Source: Myxococcales bacterium (GTDB lineage Bacteria; Myxococcota; Myxococcia; Myxococcales; Myxococcaceae). Taken from it: a DNA stretch of 61,164 bases. Below, piece after piece: positions 39,780 to 47,655 of the stretch. The position numbers and the translations under genes are program-made. Position 1 is the stretch's first letter. Each line of letters begins with the position of its first letter. The stretch is taken from contig JAUXRI010000187.1 in the NCBI GenBank assembly GCA_030681895.1, positions 1 through 61,164 on the forward strand, read 5' to 3'. The notes under the pieces are model-generated. The model made no database searches. It worked only from the letters and a program-made list of their open reading frames with translations, and had not been told where the DNA came from.

Positions 39780-40238
39780 CTAGTAGCCGTGGCCGTTGAG
39801 CTGGGCGTCGGCGGAGAGCTCAGCAAGGACCGCCTCTCGCTGCTTGTCGTCGGCCTCTCGGAAGGCCTGGAGGTCGGCGAAGCGGATCCGCCGGTGCGAG
39901 CCCACTAGCCGGAACGGGAGCTTCTTCTCCTCGAGGAGCGAGATGAGGAAGGGGCGCGAGACGTTGAGGAAGTCGGCCGCCTGCTGCGTGGTGAGCTCGG
40001 CGTGGATGGGAACGATGGTGACGGCGTTGCCATTGGCCATCTGCGCCAACACTTCCAGGAAGCGCCTGAGGGCCTCCTGGGGCAACGTGATGGTGATGGT
40101 CTCGCTCGAGCCCTCCGGCTTCAGCTCGACCGTTCGATCGCCAACGGAGGGCCCCAAGGAGCCGAACAACTTGAGGGCAGCCTGGGCGAGGCCAGCCTCG
40201 TGCGGCGTCGGGAGGTGAGCAGGGGCGTTCATGCTCAT
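39780..40238 (-). CDS. Antitoxin with excisionase-type HTH
   Basis: This 152-aa protein has a middle domain, VELKPEGSSETITITLPQEA, and a C-terminal MerR/excisionase-type helix-turn-helix: ELTTQQAADFLNVSRPFLIS, then LLEEKKLPFRLVGSHRRIRF. This is the standard partner of PIN toxins of this type. An AT-rich stretch with TTATGACAC and ACATTATG precedes the start; no clear binding site, so it may be leaderless. It would also repress its own promoter. Confidence 0.88.
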   Translation of the reverse strand: MSMNAPAHLPTPHEAGLAQAALKLFGSLGPSVGDRTVELKPEGSSETITITLPQEALRRFLEVLAQMANGNAVTIVPIHAELTTQQAADFLNVSRPFLISLLEEKKLPFRLVGSHRRIRFADLQAFREADDKQREAVLAELSADAQLNGHGY

Positions 40239-40629
40239 AATGTAGCGCCAACCGAAGCAACCGCAACAATCGAAGCAACCGAACCAACCCTAGGGCTGGG
40301 CTCGTGTCATAACACCTGGAATCTGACGTATTCTAACCGCATGAATTTAGACGGTATTCGGCCGCCGGTTTACATAAGTAATGTTATCGGACTCTGATAG
40401 TTGGTCTTCTTATGATGGTCTCACGAGCGCACGGCAGGCGTCAAGATCTCGGCCAGCACAGCTGGATGTCGGCCCCTGGTCGCCAGAATCAACCGGACCA
40501 TGAAGGTGGTGCCGGTGATCGTCACCAGCTGCGATCTTCCTCCGCTGCTACAGCCGACGATCGGCCGGAGGAGGGCTTCGGGATCCGAAGGGGCTCAGTG
40601 CATTCGCGCCGCAACCTCCTGCAGGTGGC
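40239..40629. other. Non-coding region upstream of the antitoxin gene
   Basis: About 390 bases without a convincing gene. The left part has GAAGCAACCG-type short repeats (AACCGAAGCAACCGCAACAA, then CGAAGCAACCGAACC) and AT-rich sequence up to about 40400 that probably holds the toxin-antitoxin promoter. I see nothing further. Confidence 0.5.
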
Positions 40630-41238
40630 TCACTCGAGCAATCGCTCGATTTCGAATGAAGCCCGTGGGCTCCAGGGGTCCTCGTTCGGAAAGGTCATGT
40701 CCTCAAGACCGCGCGCGTCTTGCTTGGTGGCACCAAGCCCTACAGCACGACGAAGCAGCGGAAGCGCGTCGTCTCGGATCCACAGCAGGTAGTCCGCAGC
40801 CGTCCCGAAAACAGGGTACTCGCCGAGAACTGCGCCAGGGAGGGTCGTGAGCCTGCGCCCGACGAGTCGACCTGAGTCGCCGAGATCCACGATGACCTCC
40901 CTCGACACGACGCTTGTGCGGCCCTTGAGCGCCTGATTGCGGGCGTCTCGCATTGCCGCCCGAACTGGATGTTGGCTGACCGCGCCCCACTCGGCGATGA
41001 GCGCCTGGTTACCGGCGCTCGTCACGGCCCTGTGAACTCCACCCAACGCGGTGTCGGACCACGCAAGGTAGTTCGCGAAGTGTCGCTCTCCGTCGTCACC
41101 GTCACGCTCGTAGTCGAAACCCGTGCACATCATGAAGAGGTCGAGTTCCACCGCAGCGAAGCGCAAGGCGGAGTCGATCCCTCCGAAACCAGCAGCCCAA
41201 AGTTCTCTTCGCAACTTGAGCGGCAGCTTGAAGGTCAT
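40630..41238 (-). CDS. Hypothetical protein (202 aa)
   Basis: The protein is soluble and mixed alpha/beta. It contains LWAAGFGGIDSALRFAAVEL, AVSQHPVRAAMRDARNQALK, VVSREVIVDLGDSGRLVGRR and AADYLLWIRDDALPLLRRAV. The RAAMRDARNQALKGR helix recalls HEPN-like helices but lacks a clear R-x4-6-H motif. It stands alone between the toxin-antitoxin locus and the HEPN operon. Function not known. Confidence 0.65.
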   Translation of the reverse strand: MTFKLPLKLRRELWAAGFGGIDSALRFAAVELDLFMMCTGFDYERDGDDGERHFANYLAWSDTALGGVHRAVTSAGNQALIAEWGAVSQHPVRAAMRDARNQALKGRTSVVSREVIVDLGDSGRLVGRRLTTLPGAVLGEYPVFGTAADYLLWIRDDALPLLRRAVGLGATKQDARGLEDMTFPNEDPWSPRASFEIERLLE

Positions 41239-41532
41239 CCTCGCATCCTAGCGAGAGGGGACCACAGACTCCCCACGGTCGCGCAAACGCGACCCCGCTC
41301 AGGTGGGAGCATTGGTTCACCCACGGGCACCGCCCGGATTTCTCATCGGCGCGCATTGCGCCGAGACGACGCGATGGTTAGTTTGCTCCCGGAGCGTTTC
41401 ACCGCTCGCCAGTCGGTTCCCGAGCCGCGTTCAAGGGCTCTCGGTGTTTTGCAGGTAATAGGGTTACTCGAACTATTTCTGGTTCTGCAGGGCCTATTAC
41501 GAGCACCGGTCCCAAGGAGCGGACCTGCCAAA

Positions 41533-41805
41533 ATGAAACGAAAATCAAACGAAGTCCGTCGCGGGAGCCGCACGTTTTCGCCGCGACCTCAGCGAAGCGA
41601 CCGACTCGCTCGGCTGAAAGACCGCAGAATTCCCAAAGGAGTTCGGCGCGAGTGGCTGGTCGTGATCATGGTCCTTGGCTTGGTCTGCGCGGTAGGTCTC
41701 ATCACCAGGGACCAGTACAACTTCCGCCTTCGTGCCCCACAGCTCGAACTGGACCTCGGGCCAGCTGAGCTTCCGGCGCCCAAGCAGCTCGCAGAAGACC
41801 ACTGA
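41533..41805 (+). CDS. Small single-pass membrane protein (90 aa)
   Basis: The basic N-terminus (MKRKSNEVRRGSRTFSPRPQ) is followed by a membrane helix, WLVVIMVLGLVCAVGLI, and an external tail ending LELDLGPAELPAPKQLAEDH. The preceding region has an inverted repeat GTAATAGG/CCTATTAC (about 41455-41500). It is the only plus-strand gene between 12.0 and 43.6 kb. Function unknown. Confidence 0.55.
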   Translation: MKRKSNEVRRGSRTFSPRPQRSDRLARLKDRRIPKGVRREWLVVIMVLGLVCAVGLITRDQYNFRLRAPQLELDLGPAELPAPKQLAEDH

Positions 41806-42001
41806 GGTTGATCGATCGGCTCGGAGCCCACGGGCTCCTTGCGACTTGAGCAATAGATGCGGGCGCGGCAGGCCCTTTGCTCAGGGTGCGCGTCGCTGCT
41901 CGACCGTGCGGTCCAGATCCATCTCGAGTTCGCGGACCGAAGAGCCCACGGGCGAGCTCAGGCGTCTTCTCACTGTGGGAGGCACCCGCGACTACTGCGC
42001 G

Positions 42002-42403
42002 TCACTGGCTTCTTGGTGCATAGATCGCCGACCATCCGCACTTGGTGTTGCTCCATTCTGTGCAGCCCCAGAACTTCTGCTTGTCGCGCCTTCTGAGTTT
42101 CAGCATCACGCGCCCCGTGCCGCACTTCGGGCAAGGGTCGCCGCTCAGGAGGCCCTCGGGGCTTTGCAGGAAGCCGAGTCCATGGGGGTTGATGGCGACC
42201 CCGAGCAGGCCCCGGTCCTCGACCAGGCCGCGGCTCTTGAGGCGCTCAAGGGCCGCAACCACCACCGGTAGTTGAGCCGAGATCGCTCTTGCGAGCTCGT
42301 CCACGCTCACTGCGGCAACCGACTCGCCTTGTCGCGGCGCCTTCACCAGGCGCCGGAGGAGCCCATCCTCGGGGCTGTTCGAGTTGACAGTCTCCGCTTT
42401 CAC
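42002..42403 (-). CDS. Winged-helix protein with C-terminal zinc ribbon (133 aa)
   Basis: The first part has a winged-helix pattern (VSVDELARAISAQLPVVVAA, then LERLKSRGLVEDRGL), related to the 103-aa protein encoded at 42979-43290. The C-terminal part, DPCPKCGTGRVMLKL, then FWGCTEWSNTKCGW, is a topoisomerase-type Cys4 ribbon. The GTG start overlaps the stop of a 36-codon gene (GTGA). It is the last gene of the XRE-HEPN operon. Confidence 0.75.
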   Translation of the reverse strand: MKAETVNSNSPEDGLLRRLVKAPRQGESVAAVSVDELARAISAQLPVVVAALERLKSRGLVEDRGLLGVAINPHGLGFLQSPEGLLSGDPCPKCGTGRVMLKLRRRDKQKFWGCTEWSNTKCGWSAIYAPRSQ

Positions 42404-42510
42404 TCTGGTTCGTCCTCAAGCTCCGTGACCCGGTTCTTCCGAGCGCTGTCATCCGGTTTGCGCCTGGTGCTCTCTGGTCCCGCCAGCGCGTCGTCGTAGG
42501 TCTCACTCAT
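42400..42510 (-). CDS. Tiny acidic protein (36 aa)
   Basis: MSETYDDALAGPESTRRKPD and onward, ending TELEDEPE. It has a strong binding site (aggaggttcgaATG), starts 13 bases after the HEPN gene stop, and its TGA overlaps the next GTG start (GTGA). The protein is short and hydrophilic with no domain. It may be a coupling peptide or a small antitoxin-like factor. Confidence 0.6.
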   Translation of the reverse strand: MSETYDDALAGPESTRRKPDDSARKNRVTELEDEPE

Positions 42511-42523
42511 TCGAACCTCCTGA

Positions 42524-42982
42524 CTACGGCTTCATTGCGTCGACGGCAACGCGAGCGCGGCGGGCGCGATCCTGACACCAAGTCAGCAACGATGCGGCCT
42601 TCTCGACGAAGTCCCTGGCCTGTGCCTCTCCGAAGGCGACGTTCTTGAAAGGAGCGATCAGCACCGCGCCGCGAATCGCTGGGTACCGACACTGGTCCTG
42701 CACGTTGTCGAGTGCGCTCACCGCGCCCGCCATCGCGGTGTCCACTGGCGCCTGAAGCTCATCGGGCAGGCTCGCGACCAGAACACCCACCTTGTGACCG
42801 AACCCCTTCTTGAAGGTTTCGTCGGTGATCTTGAGCCCGAGGGCGAAGAGCAACGCCTTGTGAGCCTTCTCCGAAGCCTGGGTAGCAAGCCAGATGGCCT
42901 GAGACGGATGTCCGCCCGCCAACAGGACTTTCGACGCATTCAGGTCGTCCTCGGCCTGCCCGAACCACGCGTCGAAGCTCAC
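42524..42982 (-). CDS. HEPN-domain protein (152 aa)
   Basis: It has the HEPN pattern: FDAWFGQAEDDLNASKVLLA, QAIWLATQASEKAHKALLFA, then GLKI, GHKVGVLVASLP, and QCRYPAIRG near residue 103. The usual catalytic R-x4-6-H is not obvious after the RYP motif, so it may be non-nucleolytic or need a partner. It is encoded between two winged-helix proteins in an operon headed by an XRE regulator, a toxin-antitoxin or defence-like setting. No MNT nucleotidyltransferase partner is present. Confidence 0.8.
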   Translation of the reverse strand: MSFDAWFGQAEDDLNASKVLLAGGHPSQAIWLATQASEKAHKALLFALGLKITDETFKKGFGHKVGVLVASLPDELQAPVDTAMAGAVSALDNVQDQCRYPAIRGAVLIAPFKNVAFGEAQARDFVEKAASLLTWCQDRARRARVAVDAMKP

Positions 42983-43290
42983 ATGATGCTCCGCAGCCCT
43001 CGGGCCATCCCGTAGACGAACGCCACGCCCTCCGGGGTCATTCGAAACGCCCGCGCAAGCGGGCTCTGCTCGACCAGCACACGCGCCTTCATGCGCTCCA
43101 ACGCCGGCTCCACCCAGCGGAGCTCCTCGCCGATTGAATTGGCGATCAGCTGCACCGGCAAGAAGCCGTCCTCGCGGTTCTGTGGGTTCTGCTTGAACTC
43201 GAACAACAGTCGAGCAATCGCATCCTCCACCACGGTGTTGATCTCCGTCTGAGACACCAGTCGCCCGAGCGCCGTTTCAGTCATCAACAT
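42979..43290 (-). CDS. Winged-helix-like protein (103 aa)
   Basis: The start MLMTETALGRLVSQTEINTV (ATG 43290) has ggagagagccc before it. The middle part, PVQLIANSIGEELRWVEPAL, then ERMKARVLVEQSP and FRMTPEGVAFVYG, aligns with the winged-helix part of the 133-aa protein at 42002-42403. It overlaps the HEPN gene start by ATGA and the XRE gene end by 14 bases. A DNA-binding or adaptor role for HEPN is inferred. Confidence 0.7.
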   Translation of the reverse strand: MLMTETALGRLVSQTEINTVVEDAIARLLFEFKQNPQNREDGFLPVQLIANSIGEELRWVEPALERMKARVLVEQSPLARAFRMTPEGVAFVYGMARGLRSIM

Positions 43291-43537
43291 GGGCTCTCTC
43301 CTTCGCGAACTGTACGACCCGCTCCTCGCCGCCGCGAAACACCGCGACCACGCGGAGTTCGCCTCCGAGGGACTCCACGTAGCGCCGCAGCGTCGACACC
43401 TTCGCGTCGTCAGCCACACGCTCGAGTCGCGAGACAGCCTCCTGCTTGAATCCCGCGCCCTTCGCCACCTGGCTCTGGGTTTGACCACGCTCCAGTCGGA
43501 GTGCAGCCAGACGAACGCCTCTAGGCTTGGTTCTCAT
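43277..43537 (-). CDS. XRE-family HTH regulator (86 aa)
   Basis: A helix-turn-helix, VRLAALRLERGQTQSQVAKG, then AGFKQEAVSRLERVADDAKV and STLRRYVESLGGELRVV, follows the XRE pattern closely and extends into a short antitoxin-like tail (VVAVFRGGEERVVQF). It heads the HEPN operon. The upstream region has GTTCTA repeated 16 bp apart, a likely operator. Autoregulation is expected. Confidence 0.88.
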   Translation of the reverse strand: MRTKPRGVRLAALRLERGQTQSQVAKGAGFKQEAVSRLERVADDAKVSTLRRYVESLGGELRVVAVFRGGEERVVQFAKERAHVDD

Positions 43538-43648
43538 AACGCAGAAGTTCTATAACAGAGGCGTTCTAGGGCCAACTCGCCGCTCGGGTCAGGCCAACCG
43601 CGCCCAAATTCGAGGCCCCGGGAAGAGGGGCGAGCTACGCTCCAAAGA
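43538..43648. promoter_or_regulatory. Divergent promoter region, XRE operon / DUF262 operon
   Basis: This 111-base gap separates divergent operons. GTTCTA occurs at about 43547-43552 and 43563-43568 (TAGAAC on the minus strand), 16 bp apart, overlapping the likely -10 (TTATAG) of the minus-strand XRE gene. If the XRE protein binds here it could also control the DUF262-RelA/SpoT pair. Confidence 0.55.
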
Positions 43649-44707
43649 ATGCACCGCCGCGCAAGCACGCAAGATGTCTCTTGGTTCATCGACCTGGACC
43701 GCAACAAGCAACTCAACCTGAGCCCAACCTACCAGCGCCGTTCGGTCTGGACTCGCAAGGACCGTCGCTACTTCCTGGACACCATCTTCAGCGGATTTCC
43801 CTGCCCGGCGATCTTCCTCCACAAGCGATTGGAGGCTGACGGCCGGTCCATCTACGACGTGGTCGATGGAAAGCAGCGGCTCGAGACGATTCTCCTCTTC
43901 GCGGGCAACAAGCTCACGTTAGGGGACATGCTCGACGAAAAGCTGAGCGGGAAGAAGTGGGAGCAGCTGACTCCAGAGCAGCGGAAGGTCCTCTGGGACT
44001 ACGTCCTGCCGGTCGAACAGCTCGACTTCGCCACAAACGAAATCTCTTCAGTCGACGGCGCGTTTGATCGCCTGAACCGAAACTCGAAGACTCTTCAGCC
44101 TCAGGAACTGCGCCACGCGCGATTCGATGGCTGGCTGATCGCTCTTGTGGAGAGCGAGGTTGCCACGCCGGTCTGGAGCGATCTCGGGGTTGTTACGAAG
44201 GCCCGCTCGAATCGCATGAAGGACAGCCAGTTTCTGACCGAGCTGCTGCTTGTTGTGATCGAACGAGCACAAAGCGGGTTCAGCCAGGACCACCTCGACG
44301 AGGCCTGCGCGATGTACGACGACCCTGATGACGAGGGTGTCGACATCGATACTGACGGCGTCGTCGCGAAGTTCGAACTGGTAAAGAACTTCTTGGTGAA
44401 GGCGAACGACGGGACGCAGGTGGTGCGCGAGGCCTCGAAGCACCTAGGCGCCTTCTACTCACTTTGGGCTCTCGTCGCTCTTCACGAGACGGACCTCGAC
44501 AAGCCCGACAAGTTCGCTGCGAAATACGCCGCGTTCGTTCAGAGGGCGTCGACCCTACGCGATCTCGGGTACCAGCCGCCCAAGGGGCAGCAGCAAGCCA
44601 TCGATGGTGCCTGCATTGAGTACGACCGCGCTCTGCAGGGAGCGCACACCGACCTCAACCCCCGCAAGCAGCGACTCTCCGTCCTGCTCGGCGCCCTCAA
44701 GAAATGA
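43649..44707 (+). CDS. DUF262 (ParB-like NTPase/nuclease fold) protein
   Basis: This 352-aa protein shows the DUF262 signature: SPTYQRRSVWTRKDRRYFLD (residues 25-44), SIFSGFP-type TIFSGFPCPAIFLHKR, and VVDGKQRLETILLF with DGKQR at 73-77 (usually DGQQR). DUF262 domains sense nucleotides or act in type IV restriction (GmrSD) and phosphorothioate defence (SspE). Here the domain stands alone without an HNH or DUF1524 domain. The stop overlaps the next start (ATGA), coupling it to a RelA/SpoT-type protein. It is next to a restriction-modification system. Confidence 0.85.
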   Translation: MHRRASTQDVSWFIDLDRNKQLNLSPTYQRRSVWTRKDRRYFLDTIFSGFPCPAIFLHKRLEADGRSIYDVVDGKQRLETILLFAGNKLTLGDMLDEKLSGKKWEQLTPEQRKVLWDYVLPVEQLDFATNEISSVDGAFDRLNRNSKTLQPQELRHARFDGWLIALVESEVATPVWSDLGVVTKARSNRMKDSQFLTELLLVVIERAQSGFSQDHLDEACAMYDDPDDEGVDIDTDGVVAKFELVKNFLVKANDGTQVVREASKHLGAFYSLWALVALHETDLDKPDKFAAKYAAFVQRASTLRDLGYQPPKGQQQAIDGACIEYDRALQGAHTDLNPRKQRLSVLLGALKK

Positions 44708-45741
44708 AGGTCCCTCGCTCCGTCCGTCTGTTGTTCGAGGATCTCCAGCCGCTCTACGTCGACCTCAAGGGCGCAGTCGATCTCCGCATGGGCGCTCTCA
44801 AGTCACCTCGGTGGCACTACGAGAGCCGCGTGAAGGAGTTGGAGAGCTTCGCTCAGAAATTGGAAACGGGTCGTGAGCGCCACCCCTCCGCCCCCGAAGA
44901 CATGCTGGGGTGCACCATCGTTGTCGAAAACCACGGCGCCGTTGCTGTCGCCGAGTCTCGGATCCTGAACGAATTCACCCTCGACAGTCGTCGTCCGAAG
45001 GATCCAGCACGCGCATCTCACCCCGCAGAATCGTTCGCGTTCGAAGATCTGCGTCTCTACGTGAAGTGGAAGCCAGACGCCGGGGCGAAGAGCCGCCCGT
45101 GGGAAGACCGCGTCTTCGAAGTCCAAGTGAAGACCTACTTACAGCACGCTTGGGGAATCGCGACGCACGACCTCATCTACAAGTCGGACTCAGTGAGCTG
45201 GGGAAGGAGCCGGGTCGCGTACCAGGCGAAAGCGATGTTGGAGAATGCGGAACTCTGCATCGGCCAAGCAGCCGAGCTCACTCGAAGTGCCGTGCTTGCG
45301 CGAACCGATGACCGAACGAACGAGCTCTCGAAGGTCATGGCCGCCATCCGCACGCGATGGACCGAGGAGGGGACCTTGCCCAAAGACCAACTCCGCTTGG
45401 CACACAACCTGATGGACTTGGCCTCGAAGGTCGGCCTCAGGATCGACGAGCTCTGGAAGGTCTTCGACGAGGTCAATGAGAAGCCCCTCGACCTGTCACC
45501 GTACGCTGCAGTGCTTCGAGCGCTCGTGACGGCGCGCGGCGCAACGCTGCTCGAATCGATCGCCCGCATCGACAAGAAGGGCCGAGCGTTTGTCTTCGTT
45601 CCCGACGAAGTGGAACTGCCTGCTGACCTCTCCACTGCCGCCTCGGCGCGACTCATTCGCATTCCTCTCGCCGCCACCAAGGCGACGGTGGAAGCGCCCT
45701 CGGCTCCGCTCCAGCTAGCGAATGACCCAGTCGCCGACTGA
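44704..45741 (+). CDS. RelA/SpoT-type nucleotidyltransferase domain protein
   Basis: This 345-aa protein has RelA/SpoT synthetase motifs: SRVKELESFAQKL (41-53), PEDMLGCTIVVEN (64-76), and FEVQVKTYLQHAWGIATHDL followed by IYK (138-160), equivalent to EIQVRT..QHAW..H...YK. The usual G-loop GYxSxH is not recognisable; ESFAFEDLRLYV stands there. The C-terminal half is helical. Relatives make (p)ppGpp or, in toxSAS/CapRel toxins, attack tRNA ends or make (p)ppApp. Coupling to DUF262 suggests a two-gene defence or toxin system. Confidence 0.85.
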   Translation: MKVPRSVRLLFEDLQPLYVDLKGAVDLRMGALKSPRWHYESRVKELESFAQKLETGRERHPSAPEDMLGCTIVVENHGAVAVAESRILNEFTLDSRRPKDPARASHPAESFAFEDLRLYVKWKPDAGAKSRPWEDRVFEVQVKTYLQHAWGIATHDLIYKSDSVSWGRSRVAYQAKAMLENAELCIGQAAELTRSAVLARTDDRTNELSKVMAAIRTRWTEEGTLPKDQLRLAHNLMDLASKVGLRIDELWKVFDEVNEKPLDLSPYAAVLRALVTARGATLLESIARIDKKGRAFVFVPDEVELPADLSTAASARLIRIPLAATKATVEAPSAPLQLANDPVAD

Positions 45742-45745
45742 GGAC

Positions 45746-45767
45746 GCCCCCTTGCAGCCGAGGGGGC
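45746..45767. terminator. Hairpin after the DUF262-RelA/SpoT operon
   Basis: GCCCCCT and AGGGGGC form a 7-bp GC stem 4 bases after the RelA/SpoT stop. There is no T run, so termination is inferred only from position. Confidence 0.45.
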
Positions 45768-45849
45768 CGGCTCCTCGCTTCGACGGGCAGCCCTCGAACT
45801 TTCCGCAGTAGCTGTTGACTGGACCCACGCCTCAGCCGAACGTCTCAGC

Positions 45850-47652
45850 ATGGCGTCCGCAGGTGCTTCCCGCTCATCACAGGTCGAGGCAGCTCCAGGA
45901 AAACGCGCGCCCGAGACGACCATCAGGTCGTCGATCGAGAAGCTCCGAGCTCAGTGCCGTGCGGCAGCGGAGGCTCAGCCCCCTACCCTCCAGCTCGAGC
46001 ACGCCCGCGCTCTCATTGGACACGCAATGGGCGCGTGGTGGCGCAAGACGCAGGTGAATGCTCGTCTCCGGCCCCTGCCCCAGGTCCTCCGCAAGCTCCC
46101 GGACGACAGCATTCTGCTTGCCGAGCGACTGGCCGAGCTCGCCAGCACCCTGCCCCTGGACGAGGCCGGGTTCCTCCTCGGGAGGAGCTACTCGACCACG
46201 CTTCCCCTAGAGTTCAGGTCGACCAACGGCGTCTTCTACACGCCGCCGCCCGTCGTTGAGCGCCTCCTCGACAACGCCGAGCAAGCGGGCATCGACTGGG
46301 CGCGGCACTCTGTCCTCGACCCCGCCTGCGGTGGCGGCGCCTTCGTCGCTCCGGTTGCGCGCCGAATGCTGCGCGCGCTCGAGGGCGCGGATCCGCGAGT
46401 GGCCGCCCGCAGCGTGGCCGCGCGCCTTCGCGGCTATGAGATCGACCCGTTCTCAGCCTGGCTCACCGGCTGCCTCACCGATGCGACCATCACCGCCGAG
46501 CTCGGCGAGCTCCCCAAGGGGCTCGAAGGCATCATCGACGTCGGCGACACGCTCAAGCGGGAGCTCAACGCGCCCCTCTTCGACCTGGTCATCGGCAATC
46601 CTCCCTACGGACGCCTCAGGCTTCCTCCGAAGTCCCGCACGAAATTCGAGCGAAGCCTCTTCGGGCACGCCAACCTCTACGGCGTCTTCTTGGACTTCGC
46701 CGTCCACGTGGCGAAGCCCGAGTCTGGCGTCATCGCCTTCGTCACTCCCACCGGCTTTCTCTGTGGCGAGTACTTCAAGAACCTCCGCAGTCTGCTCGGC
46801 CGGGACGCGCCTCCCTTGATGCTCGACTTCGTTTCCGAGCGAGAGGGCGTCTTCGATGACGTCCTCCAGGAAACGCTCCTCACGGTCTTCCGCAAAGGCG
46901 CCAAGGGCAACGCGCGCGTTCACTTCGTCAGCGCCGACGACGATGGCTCTGTCGTCGCGAGCCCTGGCGGCACCTTCGAGCTGCCCTCTCCGTCAGACGT
47001 TCCCTGGATCGTCCCACGCTCTCCTGAGGCCAAGGGCCTGGCGAAGCGCCTTCGTTCCTTGCCGACTCGCCTCTCAGACTGGGGCTACCGCGTTGCCACA
47101 GGCCCACTCGTCTGGAACCGATTCAAGGACCGCCTCCGCGACGAGAAGATTCGCGGTGCCGTTCCTCTACTGTGGGCCGAGTCCGTCTCTCCCGACGGTC
47201 TTTTTGAGTTCCGAGCCGCCCGAAGGAACCACTCACCGTACTTCGTGGCGCACGCCGACGAGGAGCATCTGCTGGTTCGGACCTCCTGTGTCTTGCTCCA
47301 GCGCACCACCGCCAAAGAGCAGAGCCGTCGGTTGATCGCTGCGCAGCTTCCCCAGCGCTTCATCGATGATGCCGGCGGCGCCGTCACCGTCGAGAACCAC
47401 CTCAACATGCTTCTTCCAACAGTCGCGACCCCTGCAGTCACGCCAACTGCACTCGCGGCTTTCCTCAACTCCGAGGCTGCCGACAACGCGTTCCGCTGCA
47501 TCAGCGGCACTGTCGCGGTCTCAGCCTACGAGCTCGAATCTCTGCCGCTCCCCTCCGTGAAGGAACTCGCGTTCCTCGAGAAGGCCATCGCTCGAGGCGC
47601 GTCAGCCAGCACCATCAAGGCCGCCTGCAATCCCCTCTACGTCGTCGACTGA
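45850..47652 (+). CDS. N6-adenine methyltransferase of a BsuBI/PstI-type R-M system
   Basis: This 600-aa DNA methylase has an N-terminal helical region, then TNGVFYTPPPVVERLLDNAE, motif I VLDPACGGGAFVAP, and catalytic motif IV LVIGNPPYGRLRLP. GVIAFVTPTGFLCGEYFKNL and a C-terminal target-recognition-like part follow (ENHLNMLLP, then SGTVAVSAYELESLPLP). This is the gamma-class layout used by M.PstI and M.BsuBI. Its stop is 3 bases before the cognate nuclease gene. It protects host and plasmid DNA. Confidence 0.92.
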   Translation: MASAGASRSSQVEAAPGKRAPETTIRSSIEKLRAQCRAAAEAQPPTLQLEHARALIGHAMGAWWRKTQVNARLRPLPQVLRKLPDDSILLAERLAELASTLPLDEAGFLLGRSYSTTLPLEFRSTNGVFYTPPPVVERLLDNAEQAGIDWARHSVLDPACGGGAFVAPVARRMLRALEGADPRVAARSVAARLRGYEIDPFSAWLTGCLTDATITAELGELPKGLEGIIDVGDTLKRELNAPLFDLVIGNPPYGRLRLPPKSRTKFERSLFGHANLYGVFLDFAVHVAKPESGVIAFVTPTGFLCGEYFKNLRSLLGRDAPPLMLDFVSEREGVFDDVLQETLLTVFRKGAKGNARVHFVSADDDGSVVASPGGTFELPSPSDVPWIVPRSPEAKGLAKRLRSLPTRLSDWGYRVATGPLVWNRFKDRLRDEKIRGAVPLLWAESVSPDGLFEFRAARRNHSPYFVAHADEEHLLVRTSCVLLQRTTAKEQSRRLIAAQLPQRFIDDAGGAVTVENHLNMLLPTVATPAVTPTALAAFLNSEAADNAFRCISGTVAVSAYELESLPLPSVKELAFLEKAIARGASASTIKAACNPLYVVD

Positions 47653-47655
47653 GCC

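Noticed and set aside
42524..42982. HEPN-MNT toxin-antitoxin pair
   Set aside because: No nucleotidyltransferase (MNT) gene with a GSxARG motif is adjacent. The neighbours are XRE and winged-helix proteins.
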